Positions 1 to 4,584 of a stretch of DNA of 5,583 nt are shown piece by piece. The notes beneath the pieces are model-generated. The model worked only from the letters and a program-made list of their open reading frames with translations, made no database searches and was not told where the DNA came from. Position 1 is the first letter of the stretch. Each line of letters begins with the position of its first letter. The position numbers were made by a program, and so were the translations under genes. The stretch spans positions 1-5,583 of the forward strand of contig CALIGR010000026.1 of assembly GCA_938021445.1 (NCBI GenBank), written 5' to 3'. This DNA is from an uncultured Candidatus Altimarinota bacterium. Lineage in GTDB: Bacteria > Patescibacteriota > Gracilibacteria > UBA4473.

Positions 1-917
1 GCGGCTTCATCAATTTCATACATGGAGAGGTCGTTCCCTCCGGTAATGTTGAATAGAATTCCGTGCGCACCTCGAATTGATTGTTCGAGTAGGGGAGACT
101 CAATGGCCGCTTTGGCCGCTTCGATGGCTCGGTTTTCACCAGCCCCGTAACCAATTCCCATAAGGGCGGTGCCAGCTTCTTTCATGATTGATTTTACATC
201 AGCGAAATCCACATTGATCAGTCCGTGAAGCGTGATCAGGTCAGCGATCCCTTGGACGCCTTGCCGAAGGACTTCATCTACTACAGAGAAAGCATCAGTA
301 AGCGGTGTTTTTCTATCTATGATTGATAAAATTCGATCATTTGGAATAGTGATAAGGGTATCAACATTAGCTTTTAAATCATCGTATCCTTCACTCGCTT
401 TTTTAGATCGACTTTGCCCTTCAAAAGAGAAAGGCCGTGTGACTACACCGACCGTCAAAGCGCCAAGTTCTCGAGCGATACTCGCTACGACTGGAGCGGC
501 TCCGGTACCGGTTCCTCCTCCGAGACCACAAGTAACAAACACCATATCAGAACCTTTTAGAGCTGACTTGATTTCTTCCATAGATTCCTCGGCAGCTCGT
601 TTTCCAACCTCAGGATTCGCACCAGCTCCAAGCCCACGAGTCGCTTCACGACCAATATGAATTTTGTGCTCAGCGTCTGAGTGATAGAGCGCTTGGGCGT
701 CTGTATTGATAGCGATGAACTCGACGTTGGTGAAGTCTGAGCTGGCCATTCGGTTTACAGCGTTTGAACCACCACCCCCAACACCAATAACTTTGATGTT
801 AGCGACTGGAGCGACATCCGGGATGTCTTGAGCCATCGCGGTAGGTTGAGTGGCCGGTGGCTGGTGGGATGAGCCTCCACGGTTGTGGTTCATTGCGGAT
901 TGAAGTAGGTCTTTCAT
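1..917 (-). CDS. ftsZ: Cell division GTPase FtsZ (3' end missing)
   Basis: Tubulin-like GTPase that polymerises into the cytoplasmic Z ring and recruits the division machinery. The 305 visible residues include the nucleotide-binding start [15 protein letters not shown] (residues 41-55), the tubulin signature [10 protein letters not shown] (133-142), TRPFSFEGQ (160-168), [11 protein letters not shown] (185-195), and the T7 synergy loop NVDFADVK (235-242) with the expected catalytic D237 and D240. The GTPase core is therefore intact. The last part of the core and the C-terminal linker and peptide that bind FtsA lie beyond the left edge. The chosen ATG gives about 40 residues before the core, including a Pro/Gln/His-rich stretch. 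This is longer than in E. coli, and internal ATGs at residues 9 and 28 are alternative starts. No Shine-Dalgarno is visible. It lies 25 bases downstream of ftsA on the same strand and is probably cotranscribed with it. Confidence 0.98.
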   Translation of the reverse strand, partial: MKDLLQSAMNHNRGGSSHQPPATQPTAMAQDIPDVAPVANIKVIGVGGGGSNAVNRMASSDFTNVEFIAINTDAQALYHSDAEHKIHIGREATRGLGAGANPEVGKRAAEESMEEIKSALKGSDMVFVTCGLGGGTGTGAAPVVASIARELGALTVGVVTRPFSFEGQSRSKKASEGYDDLKANVDTLITIPNDRILSIIDRKTPLTDAFSVVDEVLRQGVQGIADLITLHGLINVDFADVKSIMKEAGTALMGIGYGAGENRAIEAAKAAIESPLLEQSIRGAHGILFNITGGNDLSMYEIDEA

Positions 918-942
918 GGTTTAAATACGAGTTAGTATATTT

Positions 943-2175
943 TTAGTTGGGGAGTAGGTTTTTGATGAATTTCATAATGCCGTCGAAGTTTTTACCAACC
1001 TTGAAGTCAAACATAGAGCCAGAAGCTCCGTGTCGATGTCCAAATTGGACAAGCCCAGTAAGGCTCGCGAAACCAGGATCATCGATACGATCAACGATAC
1101 CTTCGAATTCTTTTGGGAATCCCATCTGAACTGGAAGATTTACCGTGTCTCGAGCGAGATCGATAGTTCCAGGCATTTTTACGGCACTCCCACAGAGCAC
1201 GGCTCCAGCGGGTAGCATGCCAGCTCGTCCGATATGAGTTAGCTCATCTTTAACGAGCATGAAAATTTCATGGTAACGAGCCTCTATAATTTTAGCGGTG
1301 TGTTTTTTAGAAACACTATGGTTGTCTGACTTTGAGATCTGAGAAAGATCGATTTCTTCACGATCGCTGACATCATCCGGAAGGCAGGTGCCGTATTCTA
1401 TTTTTACTTTTTCAGCGGTCTCTATTGAACACTTAAGCCCAATAGCTAGATCATTAGTGACGTGTTCACCACCGACAGGGATGACACTGGAGTAAACGAC
1501 GGAGCCTTCCTCGTAGACAGCAATGTTCGTACAAGAAGATCCGACCTCGACTAAGATCACGCCTAGTTCTTTTTGCCGTCGATCCAAGACCGACTCGGCA
1601 CAGGCTAAGATAGAAGGAATAAATTCTTGCGGATCAACGCCGGTCTGATAAAGACATTTGTCTAAATTTTTAATAGCCGAAACTTGTCCGGTAATGATAT
1701 GCGCTTCAACTTCGAGTCGAATTCCGGTCATGCCGACGGGGTACTTTACGTTCCGCTGGGAATCAACCGAAAAGTTTTTTGGAATGACTCTTAATATTTC
1801 TTGGTTAGAAGGCAGTGAAACCGCTTGTGCGGCTTCAAGGACTCGATCAACATCGTCTTCTGTGATTTCAGAGTTCTGTCCACTGATGGCGATGACGCCT
1901 CTTGAATCATAGGTCTCGACATGCGTTCCCGAAACACCGACAAAAACTCGATGGATTGGTTCTCCTGACATTCGTTCCGCATCATCGAGAGCCGCAGTGA
2001 TATTAGACACCGCTTCATCAATATCGGTAATCATCCCGCGACGAATACCGTTTGATGGGGAGATCCCAACACCAATAACATTAATATTACTCTTCTTGTC
2101 TTCAACAGTCCCGACGAGCACTCTGATTTTAGAAGAGCCGACATCGAGTCCTACAATAGTCTTAGGTTGAGCCAT
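943..2175 (-). CDS. ftsA: Cell division protein FtsA, actin-like Z-ring membrane anchor
   Basis: FtsA is an actin-fold ATPase that tethers FtsZ filaments to the inner face of the membrane. At 410 residues it has the usual length. The phosphate-1 loop is LDVGSSKIRVLVG (10-22). The FtsA-specific 1C region follows, with IRRGMITDID (45-53), VFVGVSGTHVE (77-87) and YPVGMTGIRLEVEAHI (145-160). The phosphate-2 segment is ILVEVGSSCTNIAVY (207-221), followed by IPVGGEHVTNDLAIGL (232-247). The C-terminus KNFDGIMKFIKNLLP (395-409) is a good amphipathic membrane-targeting helix. Phosphate 2 is off-consensus (EVGSSCTN rather than DIGGGTTD), and the adenosine loop reads LCGSAV (327-332) rather than the usual GGGA type. 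The ATG start gives the normal FtsA N-terminus, and no Shine-Dalgarno is visible. It precedes ftsZ with a 25-base gap, so the two probably form one operon. Confidence 0.97.
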   Translation of the reverse strand: MAQPKTIVGLDVGSSKIRVLVGTVEDKKSNINVIGVGISPSNGIRRGMITDIDEAVSNITAALDDAERMSGEPIHRVFVGVSGTHVETYDSRGVIAISGQNSEITEDDVDRVLEAAQAVSLPSNQEILRVIPKNFSVDSQRNVKYPVGMTGIRLEVEAHIITGQVSAIKNLDKCLYQTGVDPQEFIPSILACAESVLDRRQKELGVILVEVGSSCTNIAVYEEGSVVYSSVIPVGGEHVTNDLAIGLKCSIETAEKVKIEYGTCLPDDVSDREEIDLSQISKSDNHSVSKKHTAKIIEARYHEIFMLVKDELTHIGRAGMLPAGAVLCGSAVKMPGTIDLARDTVNLPVQMGFPKEFEGIVDRIDDPGFASLTGLVQFGHRHGASGSMFDFKVGKNFDGIMKFIKNLLPN

Positions 2176-2227
2176 ATTATTAAGCGTGTAAAAATTGAAT
2201 ATTTATATTTTGTAAGTTTCAGTACTA

Positions 2228-2280
2228 GCTCTGTGGATGTAGATTGTACTGGGAAAGCAGCTTTAAAACCGCTGCAGAGC
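2228..2280 (-). promoter_or_regulatory. Possible hairpin in the ftsA 5' leader
   Basis: GCTCTG at 2228-2233 is complementary to CAGAGC at 2275-2280. Inside it, GCAGC (2257-2261) is complementary to GCTGC (2271-2275). The two stems share one base and could form a two-tier structure ending about 50 bases before the ftsA start. No U run follows it toward ftsA, so it is not an ordinary terminator. A role in ftsA expression is inference only. Confidence 0.25.
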
Positions 2281-2356
2281 CAAATTAACTTAATGATCTG
2301 TTGCGGTTTGTGCAAATGTTTTTTTCGGGTCTTAAGTGATTGTTCTGTTTTTTTGT

Positions 2357-2374
2357 ACACCTTAGTTCAGGTGT
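2357..2374. repeat. Short perfect inverted repeat (ACACCT / AGGTGT)
   Basis: ACACCT (2357-2362) and AGGTGT (2369-2374) are perfectly complementary around a 6-base spacer, TAGTTC. In the ftsA direction it is followed by an A run rather than a T run, so it does not look like a minus-strand terminator. It could be a small hairpin or an operator-like site, or it could be chance. Confidence 0.3.
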
Positions 2375-2456
2375 TTACTGAGTTACTTTTAGTCAGGCCT
2401 CTATAAAAAAAAATCGAGGAAACAAAAAAAGTATTCAATAAAATATAAAATATAAA

Positions 2457-2500
2457 GGCACTTGAGACTTAAATGATGAATCGAATTTTAAAAAAGTGCC
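2457..2500 (-). terminator. Weak candidate terminator after the exonuclease gene
   Basis: On the minus strand GGCACTT (2500-2494, inside the last codons of the exonuclease) pairs with AAGTGCC (2463-2457). An inner TTTAA/TTAAA pairing (2491-2487 with 2473-2469) may extend it. A T-rich stretch follows on the minus strand. The outer stem is only 7 bp and the loop is long, so read-through into ftsA is possible. Confidence 0.3.
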
Positions 2501-3450
2501 ATTTGTGAGTCTTCTGACTCATTTTTGGGTATTTTTTCTGTATTAATTTTTTGATCAAAATTAAATCCTTGATCAATATAATTATTCATTTTTTTTGTTT
2601 GATTGTAAAGTCTATTGAAGTTTATATCCGTTAAATACTGCAGTCCATTTTTCCAATTTAATTCTTTTTCTAAATGTTTTTCAATTTTATGCTCAAGGGG
2701 GACATCAGTTTTTATTTGAGCGAGGTGCTGACAGTGAAAAGCCAGATCTTTATGATCATTGAACTTTGTTTTCAACTTCTCCGGTAGGTCGTCTATCCCG
2801 GCGTAAATATCTTCAAGTGTTTGGTGGGTCGTCAGTAAGTTGAGGGCGCCTTTTGGGCCAACCCCTGGAACGCCTTTGTAGTTATCGCTCGAATCCCCGC
2901 AGATCGCTTTATAGTCAATGACCTGCTCAGGGGGGACCCCAAGTTTTTTAATAGTTTCTTCTCGATCGAATATATAGGGGGTTTTGCCGTCAAATTTAGC
3001 CAAATAAATTTTATCGGTAATTAGCTGCAACAAATCTAAGTCTCCACTGAGTATATAAGTGTTTAGTTTTTTTTGTTCGGCTTCGACCGCAAGCGTGCCT
3101 AAGATATCATCGGCCTCAAAGCCAGGCGCTTTTATGACCGGGATATTAAAAGCCTCAAGCAAACCCTCTAAGTAGGGGACTTGAGGATAAAAGTCATCAG
3201 GCGTTTCCGCTCTTTGAGCTTTGTACTCTTTATCGGCGACGTGTCGGAAGGTCGGTTCAGGAGTATCAAAGGTGACAATGATCCGTTCTGGATCAAAATG
3301 CCTCAAGCTTTGGAGAAAAGTTGACCAAAAGCCGTGGACAATGTTGAGGGGGACACCCTCATGCATAGGGCGAAATTGGACCGCGTAGTAGCTCCTATAC
3401 ATAAGAGCATGTCCGTCTATGAGTACGATATTTGGCTTTTTTATTTCCAT
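2488..3450 (-). CDS. Stand-alone 5'-3' exonuclease (PolA N-terminal / FEN family)
   Basis: Structure-specific 5' nuclease of the DNA polymerase I N-terminal domain family, expected to remove RNA primers and 5' flaps during replication and repair. At 320 residues it has no room for a polymerase domain. The metal-binding acidic residues are in place: D12 in LIDGHALMYRS, D62 in TFDTPEPTFRH, E112/D114/D115 in FEADDILGTLA, D137/D139 in SGDLDLLQL, and D186/D189 in CGDSSDN. The Arg/Lys clamp pattern TFRH...YKAQR is present at 67-80. The helix-hairpin-helix DNA-binding motif GVPGVGPKGALNLL spans 193-206. A Lys/Asn-rich, AT-rich-coded tail (about 285-320) follows and ends in SQMALF, resembling a sliding-clamp-binding motif. 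The ATG is preceded by AGAAAG only two bases away, too close to be a good ribosome site. It is divergent from the gene at 3533. Confidence 0.93.
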   Translation of the reverse strand: MEIKKPNIVLIDGHALMYRSYYAVQFRPMHEGVPLNIVHGFWSTFLQSLRHFDPERIIVTFDTPEPTFRHVADKEYKAQRAETPDDFYPQVPYLEGLLEAFNIPVIKAPGFEADDILGTLAVEAEQKKLNTYILSGDLDLLQLITDKIYLAKFDGKTPYIFDREETIKKLGVPPEQVIDYKAICGDSSDNYKGVPGVGPKGALNLLTTHQTLEDIYAGIDDLPEKLKTKFNDHKDLAFHCQHLAQIKTDVPLEHKIEKHLEKELNWKNGLQYLTDINFNRLYNQTKKMNNYIDQGFNFDQKINTEKIPKNESEDSQMALF

Positions 3451-3497
3451 AACTTTCTAAAGCTTAATGTTTCCCTCATTTTGGCAAATTAAATGTT

Positions 3498-3532
3498 TAG
3501 ACTCTTGCTCTTTTTTTTGGTATAATGGTCAG
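3498..3532 (+). promoter_or_regulatory. Sigma-70-type promoter for a leaderless mRNA
   Basis: A perfect -10 hexamer, TATAAT, lies at 3521-3526. At 17-base spacing, TAGACT (3498-3503) matches the -35 consensus TTGACA at four of six positions. The ATG of the downstream gene begins seven bases after the end of the -10 box, where transcription would normally start, so the mRNA is probably leaderless. This also argues against starting the gene at the upstream ATG at 3467, which precedes the promoter. Confidence 0.7.
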
Positions 3533-4111
3533 ATGGATTGTATTTTAGATGTTATAGATTCCGAACTGAAGTCGAACCAATTGGCTTCAACCACAACCCT
3601 CTTAAGTCCCACCTCAATGCCAGTCCCCAAAAAGCAGTTTAATATTCTTCATCTTGGACCTTGTGCCTTAGATAAAACGCATTTGTCTGTTTTTGAAGGG
3701 CTATTAAGCCTGGGGTTTGAAATTAAGTGTTTTGCGGAGCTTAAGTCAGAGAGCCTGTCTACTCTAAATAAGATCGCCTCAGACTTTACTGGGCAGTTAG
3801 AGATTTATGAGACTTCAAACTTCGATAAAAAAGCGTTAGAGAAAATAAACGTAGTGCTGTTTACGGGGAAGCCAGAAGCTTCATTATTGAAGATGTGTAT
3901 AGCCAAAGGGATTGTCCCTATTTTTCCAGAAAGTCTTACTCCAAAAGGCTTTGAAAATTTCAATGCGCAAGCGGAGACCGGAAATAGCTTTCAGTATGAC
4001 CTAGGGAGTCATTGGGATCTTTTCGCTACGGTCGTTCGCACCTTTGAAAATTTTAAGTTTTCTTATGATTGGAGCCAACTGGTCAAAAGTGTGAAGAAAG
4101 TTGAGCTTTAA
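3533..4111 (+). CDS. Hypothetical protein resembling a GT-B glycosyltransferase C-terminal half
   Basis: A 192-residue soluble protein that I cannot name with certainty. A low-complexity N-terminus (1-34, rich in Ser/Thr/Pro) is followed by a Rossmann-like strand, FNILHLGP (36-43). Later segments are NVVLFTGKPEASLLKMCIAKGI (106-127), VPIFPE (128-133), AETGNSFQY (147-155), and a closing helical part ending DWSQLVKSVKK. This order resembles the nucleotide-sugar-binding half of glycogen-synthase-like GT-B enzymes, where a P-x-E-x-x-G-L segment precedes a change of strand, a G-N-x-F motif and a C-terminal helix. The glycosyltransferase N-terminal acceptor domain is missing, so catalytic activity is doubtful and a sugar-nucleotide-binding or regulatory role is equally possible. 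The start at 3533 is chosen because the -10 box lies just upstream; an in-frame ATG at 3467 would add 22 residues. A strong hairpin terminator follows the stop. Confidence 0.75.
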   Translation: MDCILDVIDSELKSNQLASTTTLLSPTSMPVPKKQFNILHLGPCALDKTHLSVFEGLLSLGFEIKCFAELKSESLSTLNKIASDFTGQLEIYETSNFDKKALEKINVVLFTGKPEASLLKMCIAKGIVPIFPESLTPKGFENFNAQAETGNSFQYDLGSHWDLFATVVRTFENFKFSYDWSQLVKSVKKVEL

Positions 4112-4154
4112 AAAAAATCTTCTGAGGCCTATATAGATCTTAGAAGATTTTTTT
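4111..4154. terminator. Strong bidirectional hairpin terminator
   Basis: An A tract plus TCTTCT (4111-4123) pairs perfectly over 13 bp with AGAAGA plus a T tract (4142-4154). The stem extends three more pairs inward, including one G-U. A runs on one side and T runs on the other make it work in both directions. It begins at the stop codon of the plus-strand gene and would also stop minus-strand transcription arriving from the tRNA side. Confidence 0.85.
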
Positions 4155-4171
4155 GGGGCGCGAGAAAGGAC
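4154..4171 (-). repeat. Partial copy of the tRNA-Leu 3' end (possible att remnant)
   Basis: On the plus strand tggggcgcgagaaaggac matches 4318-4335 of the tRNA-Leu gene at 17 of 18 positions. The match covers the CCA, the 3' acceptor strand, and the 3' side of the T stem into the T loop. The single mismatch is the discriminator base. Similarity stops abruptly after this, and no D arm, anticodon arm or TTC T-loop is found beside it, so it is not a second tRNA gene. Both copies have the same orientation and lie 164 bases apart. A duplicated tRNA 3' end is the usual footprint of tyrosine-recombinase integration, but a local duplication would look the same. Confidence 0.55.
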
Positions 4172-4279
4172 ACAGCTTAGGCTCCTTTTAGTTGCCACGC
4201 TGGACCGTCTGCACTCTTCGCAAGCTCAGAGGCGACCGGCGAACCTTTGCGATTCAAGTCTGATTACTTCGTAACCAAA
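4172..4279. other. GC-richer segment of unknown origin between two terminators
   Basis: This spacer is visibly more GC-rich than its surroundings: by hand count about 54% over 4155-4279, against AT-rich neighbours. It contains a local pairing GTTGCC (about 4191-4196) with GGCGAC (about 4231-4236). On the minus strand a frame of 26 codons runs from a TTG at 4257 to TAA at 4177 with no ATG and no ribosome site. I do not recognise it as tmRNA, SRP RNA or another known RNA. It may be what remains of an inserted element or a small untyped RNA. Confidence 0.4.
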
Positions 4280-4317
4280 GTAAAAAACCTCAGATCGAAA
4301 GATCTCAGGTTTTTTAC
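4280..4317 (-). terminator. Terminator of the tRNA-Leu gene
   Basis: GTAAAAAACCTCAGATC (4280-4296) and its partner arm (4301-4317) form a 17-position stem with one C-C mismatch and a 4-base loop, GAAA on the plus strand. On the minus strand the stem ends in a T run and begins immediately after the tRNA CCA, as expected for a tRNA terminator. The reciprocal A/T tracts mean it could also act on plus-strand transcription. Confidence 0.8.
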
Positions 4318-4402
4318 TGGTGCGCGAGAAAGGACTCGAACCTTCACGCCTTTCGGCACTGGTTCCTAAGACCAGCGTGTCTACCAATTCCACCACTCGC
4401 GC
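4318..4402 (-). tRNA. tRNA-Leu (anticodon UAG), CCA encoded
   Basis: An 85-base class II tRNA that reads CUN leucine codons, chiefly CUA. The 7-bp acceptor stem GCGCGAG/CTCGCGC is perfect, with discriminator A and a genome-encoded CCA. The anticodon arm is CTGGT-CTTAGGA-ACCAG, with TAG at 4368-4366 preceded by the invariant T. The long variable arm GCC-GAAA-GGC is typical of leucine and serine tRNAs. The T arm carries TTCGAGT in its loop. No convincing promoter was found upstream (4403-4500 on the minus strand). A hairpin terminator follows directly, and a partial copy of the 3' end lies beyond that terminator. Confidence 0.97.
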
Positions 4403-4437
4403 GAAAAGAGCTGAGTCAATCTATGGAAATTGAAAAT

Positions 4438-4468
4438 AGAGGCAAATTTTTCCGACCTCTTTTTTGCC
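4438..4468. repeat. Overlapping, mutually exclusive inverted repeats
   Basis: AGAGG (4438-4442) can pair with CCTCT (4456-4460), which is followed by a plus-strand T run. Alternatively GGCAAA (4441-4446) can pair with TTTGCC (4463-4468). The two pairings share bases and cannot form together. They lie upstream of the tRNA on its own strand and about 120 bases upstream of the plus-strand gene. The stems are short, so function is unproven. Confidence 0.25.
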
Positions 4469-4574
4469 CTTTCCCACTTTTCCATAAATCTAAATTTGTC
4501 CAGGTGACTTTTTTGTCTCTAGACCAAGGAAAACCTAGAATTTAGGAAGTGTTTTTTCCCACAAAAAACCGACT

Positions 4575-4580
4575 TAAAAT
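4575..4580 (+). promoter_or_regulatory. Candidate -10 box close to the start of the secreted-protein gene
   Basis: TAAAAT lies four bases before the ATG at 4585, so transcription could begin at or within the start codon, giving a leaderless message like the gene at 3533. There is no good -35 hexamer at 17 bases; the region there is T-rich. No Shine-Dalgarno precedes the ATG, which fits a leaderless start, but the signal is weak by itself. Confidence 0.35.
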
Positions 4581-4584
4581 ATTC

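Larger units (their letters stand above)
2176..2487. other. 312-base AT-rich intergenic region upstream of ftsA
   Basis: No convincing gene lies here. Small frames on both strands (2151-2360 minus, 2167-2406 plus) have no recognisable protein character. The ftsA-proximal half contains inverted repeats, described separately, and the exonuclease-proximal part (about 2400-2456) is very AT-rich with A runs. The ftsAZ promoter should lie here. On the minus strand TATAAA occurs at 2207-2202, but I found no matching -35 at normal spacing, so no promoter is called. Confidence 0.6.

Noticed and set aside
232..660. 142-codon open frame on the plus strand
   Set aside because: It is antisense to the well-conserved ftsZ core; its protein is Ser/Pro/Arg-rich without domain character, as expected for a shadow frame.
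1658..1912. Plus-strand frames inside ftsA (also at 947-1215) and a minus-strand frame at 1791-2021
   Set aside because: All overlap the coding sequence of ftsA, have no start signals and show no recognisable protein features.
2151..2406. Small frames on both strands in the ftsA upstream gap
   Set aside because: They overlap the ftsA start and each other, lack ribosome sites and have no family character; the minus-strand one encodes a Lys/Leu-rich sequence typical of AT-rich spacer DNA.
2420..2456. AT-rich run with near-repeats of AAATATAA
   Set aside because: Too short and simple to call an origin or a repeat array; no DnaA boxes were seen beside it.
3467..3532. Upstream ATG extending the 192-residue protein by 22 residues
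   Set aside because: The strong -10 box at 3521-3526 lies inside that extension, and the added residues look like translated promoter sequence.
4001..4198. 65-codon minus-strand frame
   Set aside because: It runs across a strong terminator hairpin and the 3' end of a plus-strand gene; its residues derive from the A/T tracts.
4177..4257. 26-codon minus-strand frame beginning at TTG
   Set aside because: Too short, with a non-ATG start and no ribosome site; kept only as a note in the findings because its composition is coding-like.
4155..4279. Second tRNA gene, tmRNA or SRP RNA on the minus strand
   Set aside because: Only the 3' acceptor/T-stem strand is present. There is no TTC T-loop, 5' acceptor partner, anticodon arm, tmRNA tag ending or SRP core motif.
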